DNA of 64,000 nucleotides from contig CM049318.1 of assembly GCA_026874595.1 (NCBI GenBank), positions 23,748,456 through 23,812,455 on the forward strand, in the 5' to 3' direction. Source of the DNA: Sipunculus nudus. Lineage: Eukaryota > Annelida > Sipuncula > Golfingiida > Sipunculidae. Positions 35,701 through 48,815 of this stretch are shown piece by piece; position 1 is the stretch's first letter; every line of letters begins with the position of its first letter. The translations under genes were made by a program, and so were the position numbers. A model generated the notes under the pieces. The model was not told the DNA's origin. It saw only the letters and a list, made by a program, of their open reading frames with translations, and ran no database searches.

Positions 35701-36180
35701 TGTAGAATGGTTAATTTGATTCACATGGTGCTTTTAGGTAATGTAGCAATTATATGATGCACCGAACCATACTATCATCTGCCTTTTTTCAGTATTTATA
35801 AAATATAGATGCTGTATTTTGTATTTTATTTCAGTTGTTTTTATCTTACCTCAGACTGAGTGTTTGTCAAATGCTTATGTATAAATGATTTATACGAAAT
35901 CCAGAAATCTCTCTTTTCTTATGTTTAATTTTTCAAATTAGAAACTCAACTTTAGACAGTGCAATGTATTCCAAAATAATTATTTATTCCATCAATATAT
36001 TGTTGATATCAGGAATCATTCCTATAAAAAGTATTCATTTTATTAATTAATTTGGTCCACTTATCATATAAATTACTTTTATGCGGCATCAATACAGTTT
36101 TATTATGATGCAATTAGATATATAATTTATGAGTTACAGAAAACGGAGGATTTTTTTACGTAACAGTATCCGCGAAAACA
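32791..36180. other. No gene seen; AT-rich
   Basis: Scattered 'tgaccttgacac', 'gacctccttgacctttgaac' and 'gacttttgacctc' phrases (34180-34990) resemble worn core units of the AGGTCA type in inverse orientation. Nothing else is recognisable. Confidence 0.35.
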
Positions 36181-37530
36181 GGGTTTTGTGGATATTTTGT
36201 TTTCAGCAAAGTTCCGTCACTGCGGCTTTAATATTCTAGAGAACTCCTCTGAGACTCCTGGACCGATCTTTCTGAAACAAGGCATAATTATTGGGTCACA
36301 TGAACTGGTGCCTATAAATATTAGTGGAGCCACAGATACTGCTCTTTGCATAGAGTGCCATCTGTTGGTCTTTTTACTGTGATAAGAGTCAATATATATG
36401 AAGTGGTTCAATGTCCGTTGATCTTATGATGGATAGCTCCATTTCGTAATCAAGACTGGTGGCGCCATCTGCAATCGTGTTCGTGTGGCGTCAATCAGTG
36501 CGTTTTCTTTTGGTGATAATCACCATTAACTCCTTATTGGTTCAATGGATCAACCTAAATTTGGCACATCTATCCATCCTGGATAGCTTTCTCGTAGATA
36601 AGACAGGTGGCGCCAATTATAATCAAGTATTCGCAGAATACATCCAAGCATTTATCTTAGGAGTGTTTTGACGAATCCGCCTGAAATTTGAATATCCATA
36701 GATCTTTGATATTGATACCTTTATATCGTACACAAACCTATTGGCAACACTTACAATAGTTTTCCCATAGCGTTTCTCCTGCACAAATCTCAAATATCTG
36801 AAATTTCGCTAATTCATCCATCTTAGGTAGATTTCTCCTACATGCGACTGGTTGTGCCACCTAAGAACCTCATATTCGTACAATGCATTCATAGATTTAT
36901 CTCAGGTGTAGTTTAATGAATCAGATTGTGGTTTAATTTCCATAGTGGTTTAATGTCCATAGATCTGGGACTTATTTATCAAGACAGGTGGCCTAACCTA
37001 CAATGCTTTACAAATGTCCATGAGTGCATCTGTTTATGTGATTTTCACCTAAAACAGATGAAAATCACGTATCTCAGGAATGATTTTGGTGTATCGGCAT
37101 GAAATTATGCATTTAGATTCAGTTATGCAATTATGCAGTATTCACTAATTTTTATCAGAGATAATGTCTGTAATTTGGCCAAAAGCACAACCAGTGGTCA
37201 CCACTAAGAATAATAACTGTATCCGCCAAACCAGAGCTTTGCGGGTACTCTATTTTCCGGCGCCGCAACCGTCCTCACATTCACCTACAAAGAACTCCTC
37301 TGAGGCCCTTAGACCGATCTTTCTGAAACTCGGCATTATTATTGGGTCAGATGTGAACTCGCGCCTAACAAAGATTGGTGGCATCACCTTCAATCCTTTT
37401 TGCGTCGCGACCTTCCCTAGTGATCATATCTCAGGAGTTGTTCAATGTATTGGGCTGATATTGTCCATAGATCTTGGATACCCCCATCTTGTACTCAAGA
37501 CTGGTGGCGTCATTTGCAATCATTAATCAG
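36181..37530 (+). repeat. Worn tandem core related to the 53-56 kb core
   Basis: 'gaactcctctgagactcc...gaccgatctttctgaaac' at 36240 returns as 'gaactcctctgaggccc...gaccgatctttctgaaac' at 37291. In between, 'gactggtggcgccatctgcaatc'-type phrases occur near 36450, 36603, 36850, 36985 and 37499. The GGTGGCGCCA word links it to the 338-bp units at 53.5-56 kb. Confidence 0.7.
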
Positions 37531-39016
37531 ATTAATTATATAGAAAATTAAATAGAAAATCAGTTTTCCGAAATTAAGCCGTGATTCTTCTATGAAGCAA
37601 AGACGTTGGCAGTGATTTTTCTCATCTGTTGGACATTCTTGAACAAAAGCAGGAGTGCAGTTTGTTTATAACGCCTGACGTTGTCCCCTCATTGTATATC
37701 CCAGAAATTCAGTGAAGAGCACTGAAGCTCCCGTCTGTATAAGAGTGACATAAACCAAACCCTTGAACATGACATGTAATACCTTCATGAAGGTAAAATC
37801 AATCAAAGTTCAGAAGAACCATTGATTTATATAATGATTGTGACATGCAACACCTGTGAACCTCATTCAAAAATAGGTATTCAAGCAAATAAAAAGAGAG
37901 TTGTACCCTTAGGATTTTTAAATCTCAGGATTTATAACTTGGTAAATAAAATCAATAAGCATTTTTTTCTATTCAAGTTAAGGGTACTCACTTGTAATAA
38001 TCTCGCACCTGAACTAAGAAATCCACAAAGTTCTTTTCAACTTTGGTCATTCATCTTGTTATCTGTAAACGAGGAACGTTACATTTTGTGGTCCGCGTGT
38101 ATATAGTTATCTTGAGGCTGTTTTGTTTTTGTGCAGGGCGATGTTAACAGGTCGATAACATACTTTGTTTATGGAGATAAGTGTTACCGTTCATTTGTAC
38201 AGGTATTTTCACTGATCTTCCCACAACGATCAGCTACAGGAAGCCAGATATCATTTTAACTTTCATGATACTTTTATATTTACTGACATGCGCGCATGAA
38301 TTTTTAACTGACGGGGCAGGATGTATTATTTAAATGGGCAACAGACCATTTTATTTTCAGTGGCATACATGAAGTACACCCACATATACGCACGCCATCT
38401 GGTGGAATCTCGCAGAGGTATATCCACTTTAAATAATATGAAAAGAACTGAAGAATTTTAAACGTTCTATTGTATTTTTAATTAAATTCTTACTGACCAA
38501 ATGTGTTAAATATAGGAAAACTGAAATTTTCAAAATATTTACAATACGATATTCAAATAAAGAGTGTACTCGTGACCTTATGTTAATTTCCATTCTTTAT
38601 CAGTATAATAAATTATTTTATAAAGACAAGTGTGTTCTTTTCCTGTTTTCGTGTTGTACTCTGAGTACAAGAATATACCATATACAAAAGTATACAATGC
38701 AGCGACCACGCCATTTTTCATGGCGCCATATTCCATCTCATGTCTAATATGAAATGAACATTTTTTTTAGTGTACGTCCTCAACAAAAATGATTTCATGA
38801 GTTTATTTCATATTTACAGGTTCTACGTATCAAACCCTTAAACCTTATCAAATATATTATATAACGTGACATTCATTACATTACTATATCAGGGAATCAT
38901 TTTAAGATGACACATGAGTTAATTTTCCTTTATACCTGGGAATATACGATCAGTTACACATTAATTGTGTACACATATAATTTCCAATACATTTTGAGTT
39001 TTTTACACATGTGGTT

Positions 39017-39018
<2 letters not shown>
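37531..39018. other. No gene seen
   Basis: AT-rich unique sequence with short ORFs only. Confidence 0.35.

Positions 39019-39070
<52 letters not shown>
39019..39070. repeat. (TA)n microsatellite
   Basis: About 26 TA units. Confidence 0.97.
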
Positions 39071-39075
<5 letters not shown>

Positions 39076-39162
39076 TAAGCTACCTGTGGTTATAAACGTA
39101 GAAATTTCTCATTTAGCTAACCTTAAATAATCAAAACACATTAATCTGACCAAGGAGTTTAT

Positions 39163-39190
39163 ATCAAGGAGTTTATATAAACTCCTTGAT
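39163..39190. repeat. Perfect 28-bp palindrome
   Basis: It reads ATCAAGGAGTTTAT followed by its exact inverse. A further direct copy of 'caaggagtttat' precedes it at 39151-39162, so the word is present three times, once inverted. Confidence 0.95.
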
Positions 39191-39316
39191 CTGATTGACG
39201 TACATGCTGCTACAACCCTGCACCTGTACATGAAACGTTTTATGTTGGTGGCAGTGGCTGGTTCAGTTGACTAAACGAAATAATAATAAACTAGCTAACC
39301 CGCCATATACACATCT

Positions 39317-39411
39317 GAATAAATAAAGAGAGCAGTATAATAACATGTCTAACATTTTGGTCATTCTGTGGTGGAGTAGACCACTTTGCAATATTTGTTA
39401 CATTCAAAGCA

Positions 39412-39468
<57 letters not shown>

Positions 39469-39592
39469 GTATAAATGAAAAATAAAGAGGATAGTATAAT
39501 AAAATGTTAAAAATTATGTTCATTCTGAGCTGCAGTTACTCACTTTGCAACATTACTTAAACTTGAAACACAAACAACTATATATATAAATA

Positions 39593-39637
<45 letters not shown>

Positions 39638-39640
39638 AAT
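39317..39640. repeat. Two ~160-bp direct copies with CA/TA microsatellites
   Basis: 'aataaagaga-cagtataataacatgt' (39320) and 'aataaagagg-atagtataataaaatgt' (39480) each continue into 'cattctg' and 'cactttgcaa', then a CA or TA run (39416-39468; 39581-39632). The microsatellites were duplicated with the unit. Confidence 0.8.
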
Positions 39641-41320
39641 TGAAAAACGAAATTGAAATATATAATAAATTGAAATACGAAGCCTATCGTAGGCACGTAT
39701 CGAGTATCGCTTCAAGGGTATTACAAGACGTATTGTTGCTGAACAAGCTTGTCGATACTATATATATAAGAGTCTTTGTATCATCGATCAGGAACGATTA
39801 TGAATGTATGTGCAAAGACATCATGTAATCTAGAATCGAACTTTCAGCAACAGCCGCCTACAAAACTGTCCACAACCGCCCCATTACCACCTTAACCCAC
39901 AATCGCGGAAACATGCGTTCTGCTATAAGTGTCCCTTTTCACATTGACCACTTTTTCTATGTTGCAAAAGCGATGTCAACTTAATGCTTGTATGAATATT
40001 GTGATAAAATCATATGTAAACACTCAGTTTCAATAGCATATTGTATTGAAATTTAAAAAAAAAGAGAGAGAAGGGGGGGGGGGGGGAGGACGAACATTAT
40101 CGATTATCGATTACTAAACGATCCGATCAACAGGTTCAAGACAAATTTATACCACTAATAAAGTGTTTCGGTTAAACATCACAGTTACTTTATTAGTATT
40201 TTTCTTGAGAAAGGATGTTTTGAACGAATCAGAATATCAAACATTCATTGAGTGGTATCGGAGTCATCGCTATCTTCGTCTAAATCAGCCAATTGTCTTC
40301 ACCAGGGTTGAATGGAGGTGTTTCTAATTGGGGAGGGCGTCTGGGATGGTTGGGCTGCAAGAAAGGGAATAGAGAACGGGACTGACTCTGAAAAGTAGCC
40401 TCGCGTATGTGTAAAATATTAGAGAATGGACGGTTATTTGTTCTTAAATCAATAAAACCCAAGACAAATAAATAAATGCACAAGACATAGAACAAAAAAA
40501 AATCTGAACAAGTACAAATAATAAAAAATTATAACGCAGATAAAAGCCAATAAAGCATATCCGATAAATCGGAGAAAGCATCTGAAAAAGCCCATCTTGA
40601 AATTCAATTGATTTTAAAAATAATACTACAAAATTAATGTGTGGAATGAAAAAAGTATGTAAATATAATCAGCCAGTTTACAAAATGAAGTCAAACATAC
40701 AAGGAGATACCGTTCTGTTTACAAAGCTCAGTCAATGGTTTCCAATCATTTGATATTCTCTGGATCAACTTATGCCAGCATACAAAAACCCGGAGACATT
40801 TCGGCCTCAACCGTAATTATGAATGACCTTGTCATTCCAACACCTGGCTCTTTTACCTTCGCTTGCTTTTATGGAAGGATTGTGTAAGCTCTCATATCTA
40901 CTATAGCTCTGAAGTATGTGCGGTTATGTTCCGCGACTGTCGATCTTCTTTCAGCTCATAAACCGCGAAACATTTGTGGCCGTAAGTAACCTAGAACCTT
41001 GTTTATGTCATCTCCTTGTATTCCACCCTTTATCAGGATATATCTGATGAATACAACATAGTTCTTTGATGAACGATCGCCCTGGTCCGTGGTTTGTTAG
41101 TTGGCTGATTGATCCTGTTGGATAGATAAAAATATAATATTATAATATTTACCGAAAACGTCATGTTGAGTTGTTCTGAATTAGTGATTTACAAACACAA
41201 TTTTTTTTCAAGTTTCTTCAAAGTCTCATACATGTGCTTTTCATATATAACTTTGAAGAAAATTAATAGTGTTTGCTTTGATGCAAATTCTAATTTATTA
41301 CTTTAACCATATCAGATCAA
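39641..41320. other. No gene seen
   Basis: Unique AT-rich sequence with a short poly-G at 40072-40086. A phrase 'agggttgaatgg...gtttctaattggggaggg' near 40306-40340 recurs in diverged form near 50533-50570, so a dispersed repeat is present, family unknown. Confidence 0.35.
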
Positions 41321-41329
41321 AGAGCAATT

Positions 41330-41700
41330 CTGTTTGGGGGCCTGGACAGCTGAGCGGAAAACGCCCGGCCTTCTCCGCTGGCGAACCGGGTTCGATCCCA
41401 GGTGCTGCCAGGAGAGTGGGTTGTAGTGGCTCTTCCAAGGTCGGTGGTTTCCCCGGGTTCTTTGGCTTTCTCCACCCCTAACTACGATCTTCAACTATCA
41501 CTATCTTATATTTTCGCCTGAAATATCTAACTGTATACCGACTCAATTTGTCGTTGCTGAGGGAGCCAGTGCGGAGACCTGTGACTGGCTCGAGCGCCGA
41601 CTTCACTTTCAGTCAGTCTGTCTGCAATTCCGTTTCATGATAACATACTCTTCCTTATATAGCTAAGTATGTTAATTAAACGAAACAATTAAAATAAATC
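41330..41700 (+). mobile_element. tRNA-derived SINE, second family
   Basis: The head carries 'tggacagctgagcgg' (box A position, about 41343-41357) and an exact box B, GGTTCGATCCC, at 41389-41399. A conserved-looking body follows ('ggtggtttccccgggttc', 'ggctttctccacccc', 41440-41480), then an A/T-rich tail. The body phrase is of the kind shared between SINE families in molluscs, though I cannot name the family. No clear target-site duplication was found. Confidence 0.75.
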
Positions 41701-41724
41701 ATTGTATATACATTCATTCTTTAA

Positions 41725-41830
41725 TCGGGGTGCGCGATATTATCGATATATCGGTATATCGCGATACAATGATTCGCATATTGCGTATCGCCATACAGTT
41801 TTCAAATATCAATATTTTTCCATTTTTTTG
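41725..41830. repeat. 'gcgatattatcgatatatcg' element end
   Basis: 'ggggtgcgcgatattatcga' followed by runs of ATCG/CGAT words. This resembles ends of dispersed hAT-type elements in invertebrates; the other end was not found. Confidence 0.4.
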
Positions 41831-44479
41831 ACGTGCCTAAAACTAGTAATTATAATGTTTCTGTTTCAAATTTAGACATATCCATGGGTTGAGATTAATG
41901 ACAGGCTTAAAGTGGAAGTCACTATCGTGCCAGACGTTTGGTATAGGCACGTATCTTTTCAAATCACCGTTGCACTTGTCCGAACCGATATCTTCCACGT
42001 CGTCAGTTAAACGGGATTTAACGTCAGGTACACAAAGTGCATGTATCGCACTCGGGAAAAAAAGGGGGGTTCAACATACTGGTTCAGCTAAAAAATGTGC
42101 TGGAACTGCATTCATAACCCTCGCATGCCGAAATATAGCGAAGAAAACGGCGTGAGGTGCAAAATCTGAAAAAAAGGGGAAGGCACCCCCTGCACATGCG
42201 CCCTCTCAATCTTCGCTCGCTCAGCATTCATAAATTGTGTGTAGTCTGATTGATTTTACCCTCGTATCCAAAACAGGCAAGCCAGCGAAAAAAAAAACAT
42301 GGTGAAAAAAAGCGTTGGGCAGAGGGCGTATCGCGCATGACACCCAGAGCTATATTGGGTAAGTAGGGGAAATGGCGTTGTACATGCGTAAATAACAACC
42401 CATATATCAATATAATATATATATCCAACCTGATACACGTACGGTACCTATAAAATGCATAACATATATAACAACCACAGTGACGATACCTCGAGCAGAT
42501 TGACAGACGTGTGCTCTCCCGAAGAATGTCGCCTTGTTTCGCGGTGTGGAAGAGACAAAACAAGTATCGTATATGAAGGACTTCTGTGTCTCCCGTCATG
42601 AACTCAATCTATGTACCGCAGCTTTTGTTCCCAGTATTTATTCTTCAGTCACAAACACAAAGCTTATAGATTAATCTGATCATAAGGTTTGACTGACTCG
42701 ACTTTGGACACTGGAAATAACGGCTGAAGGGCTAAATATAATCTGTCAGAGGTTCTGGGAAACGTTCATGCGTAGTAATATAACACATCATATGACGTAT
42801 CCAGCCTGAATAGGTTAGGTCAATTCTATTTCCTTAGTGATGCCACTGAGTAGGATAGTTGTACATCCGGTCGTTTTGGATATGCCAATTGAATCACTGG
42901 GTTATTTATTATCGTTTAGTTCTGATAGGATTAAAAACTTCTCTTTTGCTCTCTCTTTCTCTCTCTCTCTCTCTTTCACTCTCTCTCTCTCGTCACACTA
43001 TATATGTTCGTAAAAGGGAAATCGCTGGTCACCCGTGATCACTGGTGCGTGTGGTAATTTATATTTTTTGTGCTCGAAAGGTCTACTTATTATCTGGCGT
43101 TTGGCCAGCGTTGGACAAACACTTTATAGCAAACTCTTACATATTTACAACCAACCAACATCTGACGTTCTAAAAACGCGCCTATGCTAGCTTTTTTAAT
43201 TAATCAGAAATACCGGATTTATATTGAAAAAGAAAATTCCAGTAATCAGATTATGTCTCTGCCAAATAGAATCTACAGGAGGGACTCAATGAGGGACAAA
43301 GAGAAAACAGTGTTAAGAGAAGACAAAGATTGTGTTTATTAAAAGATGAATATTGTGTTTATGTACACTAAAATTATGTTTATTGAAAGAGGAAGATTAC
43401 GGTGAACATGGTATGATAAACATTACTCTGCTTTATATTTGGTATCCTAACAAACCACTTTTATTTTCTATCCTGGCATACCATTTTATATTTGGTATCA
43501 GTTCGCGTTTGCGTTGTATCTGGTGTCCTTTATTATAAGATCATTACAATGGTGCCACAACTTATCTGTCACGGCGGACTCGCCCAGGGTCAGTACTAGT
43601 TATGAAAAGATGAAGGATGCGTTTTATCTGGCATCCCAACTACTCTGTTTGCATTACTCTTGGAATCCTGGCACACCAGTATTCGTTGTAAGGGTTATCA
43701 GCGCAAACTGGCAAAGGGTAACAGAAAGCTACATATATCAAAATTACATGTAAGACGCTGAAGAAAATACGACCATTTGTCAATGTCGAGAAATGAACTG
43801 TGTATTGTTTCGGTATTGAGTACCGAATTAAGTATTAAGGAGTACTTTTTTAATATAACCTGTAGATAATATGCAATCGTTGCAGCACGGGAGGTAATAA
43901 AAAAGGACACAGAGACCATATACCTTGGCAAAATCCGTTTGTTTTAGTCCAGCAAATCGTTTGTTTCATCACAGGTAGGCTCTGGCTTCCAGAGCGAAGG
44001 CGACCCGAAAAAGATCACATTACCCACTTAAAGTTTATCTTAATACTAGTATCTGACCATTCAAATGGAAAAACAGGTTCTCCTATCTCGTAATGGTAAA
44101 GAATTCTCTAATTAAAGCAAATTTAACATGCTGGTCTAGATTATCTCTAAGTGTTAATGTCTAATTCCATGAGTGTAACCCTAACCGTCCTTGCTGCCTG
44201 GGGTTTCATCGTATTTTTCCCTTTAAGTTTTGAGTAAAATTGCTAACAGACAAAAAGCGGATGCGAAAACATAATACCTTCGCCACGTGGCAGAAGTAAA
44301 ACAAACAATGTTCAGACGACAGCAAAGCGCTCGATAATACGAGGCTGCATGCCCCTGGATTACTGCGCGTAATACGGGTTTATTCTTTAACTTTTGTTTA
44401 TTTTTTTATTTAAATTTAAAGTTTTTTTTTGTGGAGGTAACCACCTCCATTTTTTAATGATTGCTTAACTAAGTATTAT
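41831..44479. other. No gene seen; (CT)n tract
   Basis: A CT microsatellite lies at about 42950-42992. Short ORFs here match nothing I know, and there is no splice-supported exon. Confidence 0.35.
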
Positions 44480-44740
44480 GTACATCTGTAGTTCCATCAT
44501 GGTTCCGGACTACGTGACAGGGGCTTACACGCGATTATCCTTATAACACCGAGGAAGCCCCAAAAGGCGCCCTCGTTTGTGACTGAAACACGACTGTTGG
44601 GCACGGTCTCCCCATTAAGCCTGTAGAGTGCTCACCCTGGGTGGGAGACGACCATGACAAATCTCACCGCCTCGGCTGAGATTCGGTATCCCGGCTAGGA
44701 GTCACGTGCTCAACCCCTGGGCCACAAAAACCGGTTTGAG
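44480..44740 (-). mobile_element. tRNA-derived SINE, same family as 57650-57960
   Basis: On the minus strand the tRNA-like head (about 44735 leftwards) leads into 'gtgagcactctacaggctta', 'cgtgcccaacagtcgtgttt', 'tcctcggtgttat' and a 'cgcgtgtaagcccc' tail. The plus-strand copy at 57650-57960 has the same phrases in the same order. Neither head would make a working tRNA. Confidence 0.75.
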
Positions 44741-45415
44741 TTAATTTTTTAGGTATAAACAGTGAAATAAATGTAATCATATTGATAAAGGCATCAACAG
44801 AAATCATCTTTAGATAACCAACTAAATACAGATATATATGTGTTTGCATATACATGCCTCTTAAACATTAAAGTCTACCAGCTACCTATTATTTGGGAAA
44901 CAATTTGTTCCACAAATGTTTCTTTTATTCTTTCTCTCACGGTTAATATTTCACCCCTATCTACTTTAAAAGAGTTATTGGATACGTGGGCGGGGTATGT
45001 GTGTGAGGGAAACAGAAACAGTTTATTCAGAAAAATATGGCCTCAGGTCCAAAGTTCCAACATTCATGTGGTACATATTTCTATTCAATTTCAAACAACA
45101 ACTGCGTTACCAATATGAACAAAGCAGTTAAAATAAACTAAGAATAGTAATAACGTAATAAAAAGGAGAGAAAGAAGTGAAAAAATATTAAATAAATAAT
45201 CAAATGAAATAAAGAAAAAAAAATATAAAAAAATACAAACAAGCAAAACAAAAACATACAAACAGAAAAATACTCAATAATTCGAAAATAATATGGATAC
45301 TTATATGCCTAAAAATTCATACAATATACTCACATATGGTATTCTGGTGGCTGAAATATTAAGTTAAAGTAGTTACTAACATTAAAAGATACATAATACA
45401 CAAAATGCAAATTGA

Positions 45416-45787
45416 TCAGTCTCCTGTTGTTGATTTCCTTAAGCTGAAAGCGTGATATACATAAGCAGCTAGTTTGGTTATTTCACATGTATTTTCTGAT
45501 TTCAATATCTTTTTAAAATTATATTCTGTTGACTCTTGGATATCTTTTTCAAAATATTTAAACCGTAATTCTTTATATAAAGGACATTCCAACAGGAAGT
45601 GACTCTCATCTTCTATAATGTTATAGCCATACCTTATACAATATTTACAGAGTCTTTCTTCTCTATCCAAGCCATTCTGTCGTCCTGTTTCTATTTGTAA
45701 CTTGTGATCTGAACACCTAAATTTAGCTAATGCGGTTTTGTGGTATTTATTAGATACACAACTGGTATATTTTTCAACATTCAACAT
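45416..45787 (-). pseudogene. LINE C-terminal Cys/His domain
   Basis: 123 residues with LQIETGR..., then CKYC...DESHFLLECPLY, the Cys-Cys-His-Cys tail typical of many LINEs ('R.C..C....DE.HFL..CP.Y'). The stop at 45416 is probably the original end of the ORF. Confidence 0.9.
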
Positions 45788-46088
45788 TGATTTGAAAAGA
45801 CCATAATACTTTAATTGACATTACATCTCTACTCCAGTTCTGTTGTGCCATATCTATCAATCTTTCTTTAAAACATCTTATAAACCAGTTACAATCACCG
45901 ACTTCTTGAGCCACCCATATAAAACCAAAACCAGTCTGAAAAAGTAAAGATTTTACTCCTGTTACCCATGTTGATTTGCCATTTTCATAAAGTTTCCTTA
46001 ATAAAATATATAAACGTCTTGGATATCTTGCCTCTTCCATATGCAGCAACCTTAACCAGTATTTAATGAACTGAACTGAATATGTCAC
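45774..46088 (-). pseudogene. LINE post-RT segment
   Basis: A 104-residue stretch rich in Trp and aromatic residues, following the RT in a shifted frame. It corresponds to the usual 'thumb/after-RT' region. It overlaps the tail ORF by a few bases where a further shift occurs. Confidence 0.8.
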
Positions 46089-46189
46089 AAATAAAGGAAA
46101 ACGTCCACAATCTCCTAAGACAGCTGCATTTGGAGTAGTGCTTCCAATATTTAATATATATTTGCAAAATTTATAATGAACCCTTTCTA

Positions 46190-47410
46190 TTATTTCTGAT
46201 TTACTATGTCCCCATAGCTCGCTCCATACATTAATATTGGTGCTACCATGCTATCAAATAGCTTAAAAACTTGCTTCACTGTTGAATAATTATGTTGATT
46301 AAAGTTCTTGATTACTCGCACTGCCTTTGCTGCCTGCAGAGCTTGCTGTTGTTGTGTCCTATGCCATGACAGTTTAGAAGTAAAGGTAATGCCCAAATAT
46401 TTATACTGAGAAACAAGATTTATTGGTTTACCTTTAAAATACCATTTTTTTGTTTTCTTAGTAATACTTCCTCTCCTAAAAACCATGATTTTAGTTTTGT
46501 CTAAATTAATTTTCATACCATACCTGCAGCAAAATATTTGTAACTGGTTAATCTGTTTTTGCAGTCTTCCTACTGTATCTCCAAAATTACCAATGTCATC
46601 TGCAAATAACAATGTTATAACATTAGGTAGAATGTGGTCAATGTAAATTCCTTCTTGATTTGATATTGATAACATGCTAAAAAATTCATTAATAAAAAGA
46701 GAAAATAACAATGGACTGAGTACACACCCCTGTCTGGCAGCAACTGCACAATTAAAGTAATCTGTTATTCCAGAGTCATTTTTTACACAAGACTTCATTT
46801 TTGAATACATTGATTTTAAAACTTTAAGAATTTTACCATTTATCCCTGATTCCAACAATATAAACCACAAGATGTCATGTTGTACAGAATCAAAAGCTTT
46901 AGAAAAATCTATATATAAACAATAAAATCTACCTTTTGGTTTTGTCAGATATTTCTGTGCCTGTAAAACAAATGCATTATCTATTGTACTGTAGTTTTTC
47001 CTATACCCTGCTTGTGCTTCTGGTAATAAGTCAGAATCATCTGCATATTTCCATAGCCTGGTGTGAAGAATTTTCGTGAAAATTTTACCCAAAATGCTTA
47101 ATAATGATATTCCCCTATAGTTTCCAGGATCATTTACATTACCTTTTTTGTGTAATGGTAGAATTATTGCTTTGCACCACTCCTCTGGAAAAGAACCTGT
47201 GTGTAATATGTTATTATACAATGACTGCAAAGAAGGAAAAATGTATTTTAAGATATATACTATTATTTCTAATGGAATTTCATCAGAACCAGGAGCTTTA
47301 CCTTTTTTCATCTGTTGCACAGCTTGCTGGATTTCATTAACACTAATATCAGTGTTAAGGACACCACCTGCATTTTCATTATATGAATCTTCGGTATACT
47401 TTTTTACCAT
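46190..47410 (-). pseudogene. LINE reverse transcriptase domain
   Basis: 406 residues open without a stop. RT motifs in order: KKGKAPGSDEIP (35-46), YRGISLLSILGKIF (98-111), QAGYRKNYSTIDN (133-145), LYIDFSKAFDSVQHDIL with first catalytic Asp 168, RQGCVLSPLLFSLFINE (226-242), LLFADDI with the catalytic Asp pair 271-272, LDKTKIMVF and YKYLGITF. The first Met is internal to the original ORF and not a true start. A single-base frame change near 46225 ends this frame; the sequence continues in the next one. Confidence 0.95.
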
Positions 47411-47487
47411 ACTCTTAAAATCTTTGTCAATATCAGTCTTGTTACCATTAAGTAGTCCATTAAAGTACTCAAACCATTGTCTAGCAT

Positions 47488-47946
47488 CTATATTGGATAT
47501 TTTAGCTTTCCGTTCAATTTTTTAAGGTTTTTCCAAAGTTCATGGTTTCCTTTAACATTAAATACCTTCATTACTTTCTCCTGCTGCTTTATGTTCTTTT
47601 TCTGATCAGACATATATCTGAATCTCCTCTTTTCATTTTTGTATAATATCAGATCTTGAGTGCTGCCTGTACTTCTGCATTTATTTAATGCCTTGTTTTT
47701 TACTGATTTAGCACAGGTGCATTCCTGGTCCCACCAATCAGACCGACTTGTAGGATAGTAATTATTTTTATGTTCTATATAGACAGTATGTATCACTTTA
47801 TATAAACAATGAAGGGCTTTTTCAATATCATAAACAATTAATGTACTCTTGAAAAAGTTTTTACAATATTCCTGATCAAGTAAATTAGCCAACTCTTCAG
47901 GTTCCTTCGTTTTCACAATGTATTTTCTCCATTGTAATGACTTCAT
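47488..47946 (-). pseudogene. LINE region between endonuclease and reverse transcriptase
   Basis: A basic, helix-prone 152-residue stretch with WWDQEC near its middle, the common 'WWN/D.EC' linker motif before LINE reverse transcriptases. A one-base shift near 47500 passes to the frame that enters the RT domain. Confidence 0.85.
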
Positions 47947-48122
47947 GAGGTTTTCTTTTCAGATGATTTTACAGTAGAATGAAGAGTACATCTTATTGGA
48001 AAATGGTCAGACAGATCTGTTGTTAACACTGAAAATGATGCTACTGTATGAAAAAGATCAGAACTGATAATTATGTAGTCCACAACACTCTGCCCTGAGT
48101 GTGTGACACGTATATTCCCCTG

Positions 48123-48467
48123 TTAAGTCTGGTGAAAGCCTGCCATTGACAATATGTACATCAAAAGTGCAGCGAGTTGTTGTAGAGAAAAACAAAATTT
48201 ATTTACTTTACTACCTTTTGAATTTCTAATCATGTTGAAGTCATCTATAGGATAGCCATCACAACCACCAACAAACTCTACTTCATCAGTGTCAATAAAA
48301 TCATGCATATTGCCTATTCTTGCATTAAAATCTCCCATAAGGATAAAATTTAACTCCCCATATTTTGATACCATTTGAAATAGTATATTTTCTAATCTAA
48401 GTATACCATCAATTTCTTCCATACTGTTGTACAAGGGTGAATTTTCTGGAGCAACATATATATGCAC
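48123..48467 (-). pseudogene. LINE endonuclease, C-terminal piece
   Basis: Carries FILMGDFNARIG, the catalytic Asp/Asn motif. The last motif, SDHFPIRC, is encoded further on at about 47995-47970 in a shifted frame. Continuous with 48525-48815 but for one frame change. Confidence 0.9.
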
Positions 48468-48524
48468 ATATTATCATTACATTTTTATCTGAGTTTAAAG
48501 CCTCTCCATCTAATAGCAAAGCAA

Positions 48525-48815
48525 TCATATCAATAAACCTGTGAACCTCAATAATTTAAAAAAATTACAAGTTTTTCCTATACATAATAATACACCTCCT
48601 CGTTTCATGTTTTCCCTTGCAGTTCCAAAGCAATTAAAGTCAGTAAAAAAGCTTACAAAGTCATCAGAGTTATTAGCCCAGGTTTCCACAATACACAAAA
48701 CATGACAATCTATTAACAGCTGTTTAAAATCTGTTGAGAAAAGCTTAGATTTCAGACCTCCTGCATTCCAGGATATAAAATTCACATTATCTGTGTGAGG
48801 GAGGCCTCGATGCAA
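48525..48815 (-). pseudogene. LINE endonuclease, N-terminal piece
   Basis: Starts near VNFISWNAGGLKSK, the usual first strand of AP-type endonucleases, and includes CIVETWAN with the catalytic Glu. It ends in a frame break near 48525. The domain continues at 48467 in another frame. Confidence 0.9.

Noticed and set aside
47104-47525. Plus-strand ORFs of 78 and 125 codons
   Set aside because: Antisense of the LINE reverse transcriptase region.
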